A stretch of DNA of 35,821 nt, from positions 1 to 35,821 of the IMG/VR virus record IMGVR_UViG_3300008450_000179; one strand, given 5' to 3'. The position numbers and the translations under genes were made by a program. This document shows, in pieces, positions 1-6,207 of the stretch. Each line of letters starts with the position of its first letter. Position 1 is the first letter of the stretch. The DNA is from a virus. The notes beneath the pieces were generated by a model. It ran no database searches. It had not been told where the DNA came from and saw nothing but the letters and a program-made list of their open reading frames with translations.

Positions 1-114
1 ATCTTTGTCGGTGTAATCCCGCTGGCTAACAGTCCCGCTAACGGTTACGGCTTGGCCCTTGGTCAAATACTGCGCGAGTGATTCGGCGCGTTTGCCAAAA
101 ATGGAGCAGTTCCA
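1..114. repeat. Exact 114-bp copy of 35438-35551 (contig-end overlap)
   Basis: Base 1 aligns with 35438, and identity holds through 114/35551 before stopping abruptly. It lies inside ssb in both places. It probably marks where the circular map closes, with a variant segment preventing exact terminal overlap. Confidence 0.9.
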
Positions 115-240
115 GAATATTGCCCCCTTGTCCTTCCCAATGTTGTCAGCAATTGAAAAGCCAGCTACGGCATCCCCATTAGGAAGAAACCTAACCTCGG
201 CATCCCGAGCGATATTTCCAGCAATAGTTATGTTGTTCAT
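1..240 (-). CDS. ssb: Single-stranded DNA-binding protein, allele A (partial, C-terminus beyond window start)
   Basis: Reads leftward from ATG at 240 and is still open at base 1, giving the first 80 residues of an OB-fold SSB (starts MNNITIAG; LPNGDAVAGFS; WNCSIFGKRAESLAQYL; VSGTVSQRDY). The last ~38 residues are identical at DNA level to the complete copy at 35261-35677. The first ~42 differ at about 13 residues, with a sharp switch at base 114/115. Its ATG overlaps the HNH gene stop (ATGA). SSB coats ssDNA during phage replication and annealing. I read it as the alternative allele of the same gene, not a second gene. Confidence 0.85.
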   Translation of the reverse strand, partial: MNNITIAGNIARDAEVRFLPNGDAVAGFSIADNIGKDKGAIFWNCSIFGKRAESLAQYLTKGQAVTVSGTVSQRDYTDKD

Positions 241-737
241 GTGTTTTGCTCCATATTGTTAACATTTGCGAACTCACCAAAATATTGAGTTGCTGCTTGG
301 TTGTATGCAGCCGCTGCTGTTTCTTTTTCAGCGTATAGGCCTAGGTATATTTCCTTCTGTGCTACTTTGATACGTGCTCGCCACTTATTTAGCTTTGCCA
401 AAAAAGTTACACCCTTAAAACCAGACGCACTTCTTTTTTGAGTGGTTTGGTTTGCACAGTTTTGCGATCTTGTAACGGGCCGTAGGTTTTCAATCCTGTT
501 ATCACTTCTAATCCTGTTTATGTGGTCTATTTCCTGCGGGATATGCCCGAAATGAATCAGATAAACAAGTTGATGTGCCTTGTATGTTCTTCCAAGCAAC
601 TCAATAGAAACATGCCCACTGGTGCAGATTGACCCTGCCTTGCTTCCTATAACTGCCCTTGGACCAGATTGCTTCTTCCAAAAAAGTACGCCATCTTCAT
701 AATAAAGGTGCTCTAGTGCAGCAGTTTGCAAATTCAT
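237..737 (-). CDS. HNH homing-type endonuclease with AP2 DNA-binding domain
   Basis: 166 aa from ATG at 737, which overlaps the upstream stop as ATGA; its own stop overlaps the ssb ATG in the same way. An HNH_3-like core spans about residues 50-95 (H55, the IDH at 70-72, N80, the NLR at 84-86, SQN at 91-93). An AP2-like domain spans about 107-160 (GFKGV, KWRARI, YLGLYAEKETAAAAYNQAA, FGEFANVN). This HNH+AP2 arrangement is typical of free-standing phage homing nucleases, which cut alleles lacking the gene so that repair copies it in. It is visibly more AT-rich than its neighbours. The version of this locus at the window end lacks it. A longer in-frame extension to 941 has no support, because it runs through the annealing-protein gene. 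Family is fairly certain; mobility is inferred. Confidence 0.85.
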   Translation of the reverse strand: MNLQTAALEHLYYEDGVLFWKKQSGPRAVIGSKAGSICTSGHVSIELLGRTYKAHQLVYLIHFGHIPQEIDHINRIRSDNRIENLRPVTRSQNCANQTTQKRSASGFKGVTFLAKLNKWRARIKVAQKEIYLGLYAEKETAAAAYNQAATQYFGEFANVNNMEQNT

Positions 738-1279
738 GCTGCTTCCTTGTTTGTCAATTGTTCTGTCCGGTAGTCGTAGGCGTGTTTCAAACTGCCCCGG
801 TCTGCCTCGTCTGCCATTTTCCAAGCGGCTGCAAAGTGGCTCTTGAGCGTGGCAAGGTCTCTGGCAGTTTTGATAGCGGCCAAGTAGTAGCTCACTGCAA
901 CTGGTGGGGTTTCGTCTGCGTGTAGGTCGCCCTTGTGCCAAAGATCAAGCGCAGCACCGAAGCGCATAGCTGCATTGCGCAAGGCATCACCGATGCGCTC
1001 CTTCATGGCATTACAGCCTTTCTTTTCCCCCGCATCGCCGTAGCCCAAACGGGTCACGCCGCACACGGTTAGCTTTATCCATAGCCCCCCGATTTCATCC
1101 AAGGCAGGCAGGCCCTGCGCATCTAATGCCAGCGGCTCCCATGTCCAGGCGGGGTCTGTATCAAGTAGCCTATCGGTTAAGGCTGCGTGGCCCACATAGG
1201 CCAGCTTTACGCCAGCTTTGGGTAGGTGGCTGATTTGGTTTTCTGGGAATGGCTCCCGTAGCTTTGCTAAATTGCTCAT
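734..1279 (-). CDS. Rad52-like single-strand annealing protein (recombinase)
   Basis: 181 aa, starting at ATG 1279 after an AGGA ribosome site. The middle (about residues 60-118) has the Rad52/DdrA-like pattern: a substrate-binding strand (LWIKLTVCGVTRLGYGD), then a helix with MKERIGDALRNAAMRFGAALDLW. The C-terminal ~50 residues (SYYLAAIKTARDLATLKSHF..., YDYRTEQL) resemble the helical tail common behind phage annealing proteins. It would anneal complementary single strands for recombination and partners with the adjacent ssb. The last residues (TNKEAA) differ from allele B, where the tail instead reads TRATDVDLQRVADESKYQ. Exact superfamily placement (Rad52-like versus ERF-like) needs a profile search. 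Confidence 0.7.
   Translation of the reverse strand: MSNLAKLREPFPENQISHLPKAGVKLAYVGHAALTDRLLDTDPAWTWEPLALDAQGLPALDEIGGLWIKLTVCGVTRLGYGDAGEKKGCNAMKERIGDALRNAAMRFGAALDLWHKGDLHADETPPVAVSYYLAAIKTARDLATLKSHFAAAWKMADEADRGSLKHAYDYRTEQLTNKEAA
752..845. repeat. Exact 94-bp copy of 35728-35821 (contig-end overlap)
   Basis: The last 94 bases of the window equal 752-845, inside the annealing-protein gene. Left of 752 the two versions diverge completely, one leading into the HNH gene and the other straight into ssb. Confidence 0.9.
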
Positions 1280-1287
1280 TGCTTTTC

Positions 1288-1467
1288 CTAGTGTGTTTCC
1301 AGCGTTAAAGGCCGCTGGTTTGCCTTTTGAGATACGTCGATTGCGTTGTATGGATTGGGTGGATATGGCACCTCAAACGCTGCGCACAGGTATTCCATGT
1401 GCTCGTAAGCCGTGCCGGACTCTTGGCCCATTGCGTACAGCATCAAAATAATTTCGTGTTTGCTCAT
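1288..1467 (-). CDS. Small hypothetical protein, leftward early operon
   Basis: 59 aa (MSKHEIILMLYAMGQESG...). The start at 1467 overlaps the stop of the preceding gene (ATGA), which is preferred over an ATG four codons upstream. No domain recognised; predicted soluble and slightly acidic. It ends 8 bases before the annealing-protein start. Its position in a tightly coupled early operon supports it as a real gene. Confidence 0.6.
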   Translation of the reverse strand: MSKHEIILMLYAMGQESGTAYEHMEYLCAAFEVPYPPNPYNAIDVSQKANQRPLTLETH

Positions 1468-1685
1468 AGCTGCCCCCATTTCGTATCGTCCAAGCGCTCG
1501 CGCTGCTCAATCTTGCGGTGCGCTTGCTTCACCAGTTCATCTGCTTCACGGTTGATCTGCTCAAGCCGTTTTTGCAGTGCTGTAGGCTTTTTGTTTTCGA
1601 TCAACTTATCAGCCGACCAAACGCACAAAGCAAACAAAGCCATGATTGCAATGACCACCCAAAAAATAAATTCGTATTCACTCAT
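1464..1685 (-). CDS. Small membrane protein with charged coiled-coil tail
   Basis: 73 aa. Residues ~5-25 form one hydrophobic segment (FIFWVVIAIMALFALCVW). The rest is a highly charged helix (LQKRLEQINREADELVKQAHRKIEQRERL), so the likely topology is a single N-terminal anchor with a cytoplasmic coiled coil. Both ends use ATGA overlaps. Function unknown; the fold resembles a spanin or holin-accessory protein only superficially, and its early-operon position argues against lysis. Confidence 0.65.
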   Translation of the reverse strand: MSEYEFIFWVVIAIMALFALCVWSADKLIENKKPTALQKRLEQINREADELVKQAHRKIEQRERLDDTKWGQL

Positions 1686-2122
1686 AGCTCTCCCCTTTGC
1701 TCAATCTCAGCGCACACAATGCGCAACAGATCGGCTTGAACGTCCCTAGCAGCGGCCCCAGCAGCGTCCCTAGCAGCGGCCCAAGCGGCCCCAGCAGCGG
1801 CCCCAGCAGCGACCAACTCACTGTCTGTAGCAAGGCCATCAGCATACCTCTCCGCAACATCTACTGCGGCAAGGCTGCGCGGGTCAGTCATTAGGTGCTG
1901 CACAGACCTTGCGCAATCCACGGCAAATAAACACATCTCTCTTTGGTAGCCATCTACGGCGCAAAGGCACCACAGCGCATCGTCAAGGCCGTTGCTATCA
2001 AGAATGGTGGTGATTGCTAATGGCTCATCATCGGATTTTGTTTTACCTAAATTGGCGAGTAGCTTTGTCCAGCCGCTAAAGCATGGCGAACATGCTCGGA
2101 TTCTGTTTAGAGTAGTTTTCAT
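1682..2122 (-). CDS. Hypothetical early protein with Ala-rich repeat
   Basis: 146 aa from ATG 2122, coupled by ATGA on both sides. The first ~70 residues look globular (DDALWCLCAVDGYQREMCLFAVDCARSV). Residues ~105-130 are an Ala-rich helix with repeated AAGAA/AARDAA units encoded by imperfect 12-bp DNA repeats. Similar Ala/Asp-rich early proteins are common in phages and uncharacterised. The repeat makes long spurious ORFs in other frames. No function assigned. Confidence 0.6.
   Translation of the reverse strand: MKTTLNRIRACSPCFSGWTKLLANLGKTKSDDEPLAITTILDSNGLDDALWCLCAVDGYQREMCLFAVDCARSVQHLMTDPRSLAAVDVAERYADGLATDSELVAAGAAAGAAWAAARDAAGAAARDVQADLLRIVCAEIEQRGEL
1741..1811. repeat. Imperfect 12-bp tandem repeats inside a coding region
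   Basis: About six units of the form cgtccctagcag / cggccccagcag lie in tandem. The unit length is a multiple of three, so gain or loss of units would change the Ala-rich helix of the 1682-2122 protein without breaking its frame. Confidence 0.7.
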
Positions 2123-2355
2123 AGCGATACCTTTACTGTGTTTATCCCGCGCTTGCTAAGGCACTGGATCGTTGTTTCATCAATTTCCCTCCAACTTGCA
2201 TTCGGCCCACAAGCGCGCTGCTTACTTGCGTCTGTGCGCAGTTCGGCTTTAGTCGCTGCAATACCGTCTAGCGTGGCTGTGGTGGGTGTATCGCTTGGGT
2301 CTGTCACGCTTAGGTAAGCGCACAGCACTGCGGCTATGGCGTAGATTGTTCTCAT
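2119..2355 (-). CDS. Small exported or membrane-anchored protein
   Basis: 78 aa. The start at 2355 is chosen because it overlaps the upstream stop (ATGA) and puts a hydrophobic N-terminus first (MRTIYAIAAVLCAYLSV), consistent with a signal peptide or anchor. The remainder is polar with two cysteines (ACGPN, QCLSKRG) that could pair after export. Family unknown. Confidence 0.6.
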   Translation of the reverse strand: MRTIYAIAAVLCAYLSVTDPSDTPTTATLDGIAATKAELRTDASKQRACGPNASWREIDETTIQCLSKRGINTVKVSL

Positions 2356-2543
2356 GATTCCACCCCCACCTGCTGCAGGGCATGCCATTCAGTCATTCCC
2401 TGCGCTTGCTTTATTTCTTGCGCTTCCTTTTGAATGCGCTCGGCCTCGCGCTCTTGTTTGGCATATCCAGCACAAGTTGCCAGCACTGCATCTTTGTAGG
2501 CGTGAAATTCATCAATCGCCTGCTGATTTGGGGCGCGGGTCAT
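2352..2543 (-). CDS. Small helical hypothetical protein
   Basis: 63 aa, largely one charged amphipathic helix (KQEREAERIQKEAQEIKQAQ). ATGA overlaps at both ends. A stretch such as YKDAVLATCAGYAKQ and the heptad pattern suggest a coiled coil. No family recognised. Confidence 0.6.
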   Translation of the reverse strand: MTRAPNQQAIDEFHAYKDAVLATCAGYAKQEREAERIQKEAQEIKQAQGMTEWHALQQVGVES

Positions 2544-2896
2544 AAAACACCCCGAATAGTCAGAGCGTCCAGCGCCTTCAATGAAGGGCCAAAGCAGTGC
2601 GCCACTGTCAGCACATCGGAGCGATCAAGCCCATAAGCCAAGCGGCTGGCTACACGCGCAATCTTTGCTTGCCGTGCAACTTGCAGCAATCGTCCCGCCT
2701 CCATTTCGTCGCCATCCTCTAGCGCTGCATTGATAGCCTCAAAGCAGTCGTATGCATCGTTGGACAGGTCGTCAGCGTCATAGCCACGTTTGGCATTTGC
2801 AATGGCCTGATTGCGCTCGTACTCGCTAACCTCTACACCGTAGAACTGGTCTAGCTCGGCATTGGTTGCGGGATTGTCTAAAGTGGCGTAGTTCAT
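2540..2896 (-). CDS. Hypothetical early protein
   Basis: 118 aa, acidic and predicted mostly helical (CFEAINAALEDGDEMEAGRLLQVARQAKIARVASRL). It is second in the leftward operon, coupled by ATGA on both sides. No domain recognised. Confidence 0.65.
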   Translation of the reverse strand: MNYATLDNPATNAELDQFYGVEVSEYERNQAIANAKRGYDADDLSNDAYDCFEAINAALEDGDEMEAGRLLQVARQAKIARVASRLAYGLDRSDVLTVAHCFGPSLKALDALTIRGVL

Positions 2897-3096
2897 GCTG
2901 CTACCTCAAACGTATCTACCGCTGGCAATGTCATATTGCCACCGCTGTAAAACGATGCAATCTGAGTGCCTTGGCCTAGCAGCTCAACCAGTGGGCCGGT
3001 GTATGGGCGAATTGCTTTTACTTGACCAATAGCGCGCTTGTCTACGGCATTGGAAAGCGTGTCGCCCACTTTGATTTCGTTACCTTGCTTAATCAT
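2893..3096 (-). CDS. First gene of leftward early operon, hypothetical
   Basis: 67 aa, beta-rich sequence (GNEIKVGDTLSNAV, GQVKAIRPYTGPLVELLG, QIASFYSGGNMTLPAVDTFEV) resembling a small SH3-like or beta-barrel fold. GGAG precedes ATG 3096, and the promoter at 3134-3162 gives a leader of about 30 nt. No HTH is visible, so it is not an obvious repressor despite its place. Confidence 0.65.
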   Translation of the reverse strand: MIKQGNEIKVGDTLSNAVDKRAIGQVKAIRPYTGPLVELLGQGTQIASFYSGGNMTLPAVDTFEVAA

Positions 3097-3133
3097 TTAT
3101 TCACTCCATTCGCTTGTTTGTTGCGATGATAGG

Positions 3134-3162
3134 ATTGTAAGCACAATTTAAGATAAATTCAA
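3134..3162 (-). promoter_or_regulatory. Leftward early promoter (TTGAAT-N17-TACAAT)
   Basis: On the minus strand -35 TTGAAT occupies 3162-3157 and -10 TACAAT occupies 3139-3134, with a 17-nt spacer. Its -10 flank (GGATTGTAA...ATTTAAG on the plus strand, from 3132) matches, inverted, the flank of the rightward promoter at about 17 of 21 positions. Confidence 0.75.
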
Positions 3163-3182
3163 AGAAAATTTAATTTATTTTC

Positions 3183-3197
3183 TAGGTGTTTACCCTA
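3183..3197. promoter_or_regulatory. 15-bp putative operator TAGGTGTTTACCCTA, copy 1
   Basis: Partly palindromic site midway between the two divergent early promoters. An identical 15-mer occurs at 35025-35039 at the only sizeable gap inside the leftward operon. Both occurrences lie in control-like gaps, which suggests a shared regulator site; the binding protein is unknown. Confidence 0.5.
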
Positions 3198-3213
3198 ATG
3201 CGTTAAAAAAAGT

Positions 3214-3242
3214 TTGAAACTTGCTTAAATCCGCATTACAAT
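3214..3242 (+). promoter_or_regulatory. Rightward early promoter (TTGAAA-N17-TACAAT)
   Basis: -35 TTGAAA at 3214-3219, 17-nt spacer, -10 TACAAT at 3237-3242. The expected start falls on or next to the ATG at 3249, so the first gene would be translated from a leaderless mRNA. Confidence 0.8.
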
Positions 3243-3248
3243 CCAGCC

Positions 3249-3470
3249 ATGACTAAAACCGAAGCAATTAAACTTTTAGGCGGCACGCACCAAAAGGCCA
3301 AGGCAGCACTTGGCTATAAATCTGTGCAAGCTGTGTATCAATGGCCTGAGACGCTATCGGCATCAATAGAACTCCAGGTGATAGGCTTTTTGTATAAGCC
3401 GCAATTTGAAAAAAAACAGATTAGGTTTAACGCCGAATTGTGCGGCGGCACGTCCGCCACGAATGTTTAG
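3249..3470 (+). CDS. Cro/YdaS-like helix-turn-helix regulator
   Basis: 73 aa. Residues ~2-45 fit a small Cro-type HTH: MTKTEAIKLLGGTHQKAKAALGY, recognition helix around KSVQAVYQW, then LSASIELQVIGFL. It is first in the rightward operon and faces the divergent operators, so it probably represses the early promoters. No Shine-Dalgarno is visible, and the ATG lies only 7 nt after the -10, implying a leaderless transcript. The tail after residue 50 is polar and unconserved-looking. Confidence 0.75.
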   Translation: MTKTEAIKLLGGTHQKAKAALGYKSVQAVYQWPETLSASIELQVIGFLYKPQFEKKQIRFNAELCGGTSATNV

Positions 3471-3502
3471 TTATGCCGGTGACGGCAAGAAAGAGTAACA
3501 AC

Positions 3503-3802
3503 ATGAGCAAACTTGTTGAGCGCCTTATGAGTGCCGCAAATCTTGTGGCAAACGAAGATGCAGACTTGCTTATAGAAGCTGCGGATGAAATAGGACGACT
3601 GCGCGGATGGCTTGAAGGCGACGCAAATTGCCCGTGTTGCGAGGCCAGTGATGTATGCCGGGACGGTTGCACGTTTGCCGAAGACTGCCCAGAGGATAAC
3701 GACAAGATGCTGGAAATCCGCAAGCTCTTGACGCATAACGTTGGCGCTGTCCGGCAGGCACCACACGCGGCGAAGCCGCAACCTGATGGTGACTGTCCGT
3801 GA
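3503..3802 (+). CDS. Cys-rich hypothetical phage protein
   Basis: 99 aa from ATG 3503 (MSKLVERLMSAANLVANEDADLLIEAADEIGRLRGWLEG), preferred over upstream in-frame ATGs because of the GAAAGAG just before it and the usual start of this family. A helical N-half is followed by a Cys cluster at about residues 43-60 (CPCCEASDVC, DGC, EDC) that could bind metal. Such early accessory proteins are common in phages of beta-proteobacteria, function unknown. Confidence 0.6.
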   Translation: MSKLVERLMSAANLVANEDADLLIEAADEIGRLRGWLEGDANCPCCEASDVCRDGCTFAEDCPEDNDKMLEIRKLLTHNVGAVRQAPHAAKPQPDGDCP

Positions 3803-3852
3803 CGAGCAACCTGTTATGCATATGAAAACGAAAGACTATGAACGGAGGTTTT

Positions 3853-4092
3853 ATGCATTGGTTTCCTAGGGAGCAAACCCCATCGGAGGCTTGGCGCTTG
3901 GGCGAAACTGGGCTATTGCTAGGACGAAGTGAGCAGGTATTTGAACCCGCCAAGTCATTGTTTCATCCTCTGTGTGCCGGGCTGGCAGGATGTCAATTTG
4001 CAGAAATGGCCCGATTTCGACCACCGATTTCGCAATCAAAAACACCTGCGGCGCATTGCGCTGTATGTGCTCGCAAAAAGGGGGCCGCATGA
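3853..4092 (+). CDS. Hypothetical protein, uncertain
   Basis: 79 aa. ATG 3853 has a GGAGG four bases upstream, and the stop overlaps the next ATG (ATGA), both supporting translation. It has a C-terminal pair of cysteines (HCAVCARKKG). However, a complementary ORF (3866-4090, minus) also reads fairly protein-like, so strand assignment is less sure than for neighbours. No family recognised. Confidence 0.45.
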   Translation: MHWFPREQTPSEAWRLGETGLLLGRSEQVFEPAKSLFHPLCAGLAGCQFAEMARFRPPISQSKTPAAHCAVCARKKGAA

Positions 4093-4391
4093 TTTATCTA
4101 AACGGCAAGCCCCAAGGCGTTATCACAACCGGCCTAGAAGACATACCCGCAGGCCGCAACTGCTTTGACCTAGATCGTATAAAAATCGCGCAAATAGAGC
4201 CAACGGAGCAAGAGCTGGCAAAGCAAGCGGCTATCCAGCGCAATCGTGAGACTGCATTGGCTAGGTACTACCGCATTGCAGGCAAGAACTCAGACCCTCG
4301 ATCTTTTCGCCCACAGACACACAACTTCACCCAAAGCCCTACACCTAGCAAAAAGGTGCATTTTTCAACTGGAAGGAACGCAAGCGTATGA
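4089..4391 (+). CDS. Hypothetical early protein
   Basis: 100 aa. The start at 4089 is taken from the ATGA overlap (MIYLNGKPQGVITTGLEDIPAGRNCFDL) rather than the longer frame. A central charged helix (EPTEQELAKQAAIQRNRETALARYYRIAGKN) is followed by a Ser/Thr/Pro-rich basic tail. Coupled to the next gene by ATGA. Function unknown. Confidence 0.6.
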   Translation: MIYLNGKPQGVITTGLEDIPAGRNCFDLDRIKIAQIEPTEQELAKQAAIQRNRETALARYYRIAGKNSDPRSFRPQTHNFTQSPTPSKKVHFSTGRNASV

Positions 4392-4585
4392 CACAGCACC
4401 AGAAACTAGCCAAGCTACTGCGCCGCAAAAGTGGCTGCACCAGTGTAGATATTTGCGATGCGCTGCCTAGCGTATCCCCACACCGCCGTTTGTCCGACAT
4501 GAAGGAAGCAGGCTGGGTGATCTTGAAAAAGCAAGAGGGGAAGCTGAAACGCTATTTTGGTGTGGCTCCAAAGGTGTGTTCTTAA
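4388..4585 (+). CDS. Winged-helix DNA-binding protein
   Basis: 65 aa compact winged helix: HQKLAKLLRRKSGCTSVDICDALPSVSPHRRLSDMKEAGWVILKK, wing QEGKLKRYFGV. The pattern is that of small phage HTH proteins next to replication genes. It ends immediately before the replication initiator (no spacer), suggesting coupled expression and perhaps a helper role in replication or control. Confidence 0.65.
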   Translation: MTQHQKLAKLLRRKSGCTSVDICDALPSVSPHRRLSDMKEAGWVILKKQEGKLKRYFGVAPKVCS

Positions 4586-5470
4586 ATGGCAACTGACGCA
4601 CGTTTGGCAACAGGATTGCCTACGCACCCAAAGACCAAGAAGCTGATTAAGCGGCTTGGGCAGGGTGCAGCATGGAATCTGGTTTGCCTCATTCTTTGGG
4701 CGGCTGATAACCGCTCTGATGGCGACCTATCTGGCATGTCTATCGAGGACATAGAGCTATCTGCTGACTGGAATGGTCAAGAGGGCCAGCTAGTAGCCGC
4801 ATTGGTTGATGTGCGGTTTTTGGATGGACAGGATGGAGAGTACATGCTGCATGATTGGGCTGAGCATAACCCTTGGGCTGCTGGCGCTGAATCTCGCAGT
4901 GCTAAGGCTCGCTGGAACGCTGCAAAACGTCACCACGGAATTGCTGAGGCTGATCGCTTAGTACCTGAATATGCTTCTATTAGGTTTGCTATTAGCAATG
5001 CTGGTAGCAACGATGCAGCACAAACAGAGCAACGAGACAGCAATGCTCCGTCTCCGTCTCCGTCTCCGTCTCCGTCTCCGTCTCCAAAGACAAGGGCTGC
5101 AAAGTCGGCTGCGCCTCCTTTTCCTTTGCCGGACTGGATTAATCGAAGCCATTGGGATACATGGCATTCAACTGCCAAACGAAAGAGGGCCACGACTGCA
5201 CAAAAGCAACTCGCGGTAGATGAACTTTCCGCATGGCGTGATGCGGGCGAGGATTTTGCGGGGGCTTTGAAGAATGCAGCGATTGGCGGCAATCAAGGCT
5301 TATTCCTGCCAAACAAGCCATTTGCCAAAACCAGCACAGGCGAAACGCCTTACCAAAAATCAATGCGTGAGCGCATGTCCGAGTTTGCACCCGGCATTGC
5401 ACGACGCGCACCGGGCCAAGAATTTACCGATTTGGAGAGCATAAATGTCGTTGCCATTAGCCGTAATTGA
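4586..5470 (+). CDS. Replication initiator, lambda O-like
   Basis: 294 aa. The N-terminal ~110 residues resemble the winged-helix origin-binding domain seen in phage replication proteins (THPKTKKLIKRLGQGAAWNLVCLILWAADN..., LHDWAEHNPWAAG). A Ser-Pro repeat linker (residues ~154-167) separates this from a C-terminal part (FPLPDWINRSHWDTWHSTAKRKRATTAQKQLAVDELSAWRDAGEDFAGALKNAAIGGNQGLF) of the type that contacts a loader. The next gene is P-like, giving an O-P pair. It would bind the origin and recruit the host helicase. Assignment is by layout and pattern. Confidence 0.65.
   Translation: MATDARLATGLPTHPKTKKLIKRLGQGAAWNLVCLILWAADNRSDGDLSGMSIEDIELSADWNGQEGQLVAALVDVRFLDGQDGEYMLHDWAEHNPWAAGAESRSAKARWNAAKRHHGIAEADRLVPEYASIRFAISNAGSNDAAQTEQRDSNAPSPSPSPSPSPSPKTRAAKSAAPPFPLPDWINRSHWDTWHSTAKRKRATTAQKQLAVDELSAWRDAGEDFAGALKNAAIGGNQGLFLPNKPFAKTSTGETPYQKSMRERMSEFAPGIARRAPGQEFTDLESINVVAISRN
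5046..5085. repeat. Hexanucleotide tandem repeat (ctccgt)6-7 in initiator gene
   Basis: Six full ctccgt units plus ctcc encode the Ser-Pro linker of the initiator. The unit is in-frame, so slippage would vary linker length only. Lambda-type origins lie as repeats inside the O gene, so an origin role is possible but unproven. Confidence 0.8.
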
Positions 5471-5879
5471 TCGCCTTTTTGACAGACTTTCCGCAACCTA
5501 TGGGCGAGATTTTTCGTCCAAGTGGGAAGGGTTAGACACCAACAACATCAAAACATCATGGGCGCATGAGCTTGGTGGGTACGAGAAAAACCTAAAGGCC
5601 ATTGCCTACGCTTTGGAGCATTTGCCAGAGCGTGCGCCCAACGTAATCGAGTTTCGCAATATCTGCAACAAATCACCGGCAAACGATGCGCCCATGCTGG
5701 AGCGCCCAAAGGCTGACCCGGTAATCGCAAAGATGATTATTGACAAGCTGGCAGCTAAACCCGCGCAGGCAGTGGGCCGCTTGGATTGGGCGCATGCAAT
5801 CCTAAAACGCTTGGAGGATGGCGCAAAGATCAGCCCGACAGTGGTGCAGATGGCAAAGCAAGCATTGGGGGCAGCATGA
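5445..5879 (+). CDS. Replication protein P-like helicase loader
   Basis: 144 aa, overlapping the end of the initiator gene by 26 bases. It shows the P-like pattern: VIDRLFDRLSATYGRDFSSKW, then TSWAHELGGYEKNLKAIAYALEHLPERAPNVIEFRNIC. The C-terminal helix is LDWAHAILKRLEDG. It probably brings the host replicative helicase to the initiator. It is shorter than lambda P (233 aa), so the label is by domain pattern and neighbour. Confidence 0.6.
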   Translation: MSLPLAVIDRLFDRLSATYGRDFSSKWEGLDTNNIKTSWAHELGGYEKNLKAIAYALEHLPERAPNVIEFRNICNKSPANDAPMLERPKADPVIAKMIIDKLAAKPAQAVGRLDWAHAILKRLEDGAKISPTVVQMAKQALGAA

Positions 5880-6097
5880 TTCAGTTTGCCCTCGCATTCT
5901 TTGGCCTAACCGCGCTTTACATGGCGACTGGCAGCAATCCAAAAGCCCGAAAGTTGGCTCCTGTTGTCGGGCTATGTGGACAGCCTTTTTGGTTGATCTT
6001 CGCCATAAGCACCGACGCTTGGGGCTTGTGCGCTTTGTCATTGGCTTACACGGCGGTTTACATCCGTGGAGTGTTTATTCAGTGGAGAGCCGCATGA
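5876..6097 (+). CDS. Small multi-pass membrane protein
   Basis: 73 aa from ATG 5876 (ATGA overlap). It has two or three hydrophobic segments (IQFALAFFGLTALYMA; APVVGLCGQPFWLIFAI; GLCALSLAYTAVYIRGVFI). Inner-membrane location expected, function unknown. The arrangement loosely recalls a fragment of a small transporter, but length rules out a full one. Confidence 0.65.
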   Translation: MIQFALAFFGLTALYMATGSNPKARKLAPVVGLCGQPFWLIFAISTDAWGLCALSLAYTAVYIRGVFIQWRAA

Positions 6098-6207
6098 CTC
6101 ACATCCAAGCAATAGCAATTCTTGAGCGCGTCAAAGCTGGCGACAAAACCCCAACGCTGGCAGAGATCACAGAGGCGCTTGTCGTTACTGGCGACCTAGA
6201 TGCATGA
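6094..6207 (+). CDS. Very small hypothetical protein (37 aa)
   Basis: Begins MTHIQAIAILERVKAGDKTPTL and ends GDLDA. ATGA overlap upstream and an 8-base overlap with the next gene. Predicted helix-turn-helix-sized peptide, no family recognised. Supported by coupling on both sides. Confidence 0.55.
   Translation: MTHIQAIAILERVKAGDKTPTLAEITEALVVTGDLDA

Noticed and set aside
737-941. Longer reading frame extending the HNH gene upstream to 941
   Set aside because: The extra 68 residues are low-complexity, antisense-free but out of frame with the annealing protein they overlap. The ATGA start at 737 matches local gene style.
1678-1860. ORFs rich in LLGPLLG or SSGPSSG opposite or beside the Ala-rich early gene
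   Set aside because: They arise from the 12-bp tandem repeats; the 1682-2122 frame has the coupled start and stop.
3866-4090. Minus-strand ORF of 74 aa that looks moderately protein-like
   Set aside because: No ribosome site or operon partner on that strand, whereas the plus frame has GGAGG and ATGA coupling. Kept as a doubt in the 3853-4092 entry.
4930-5292. Minus-strand ORFs with GDGDGDGD or RRRRRR runs opposite the initiator gene
   Set aside because: They are translations of the hexamer repeat in other frames, with no start signals or coding pattern.
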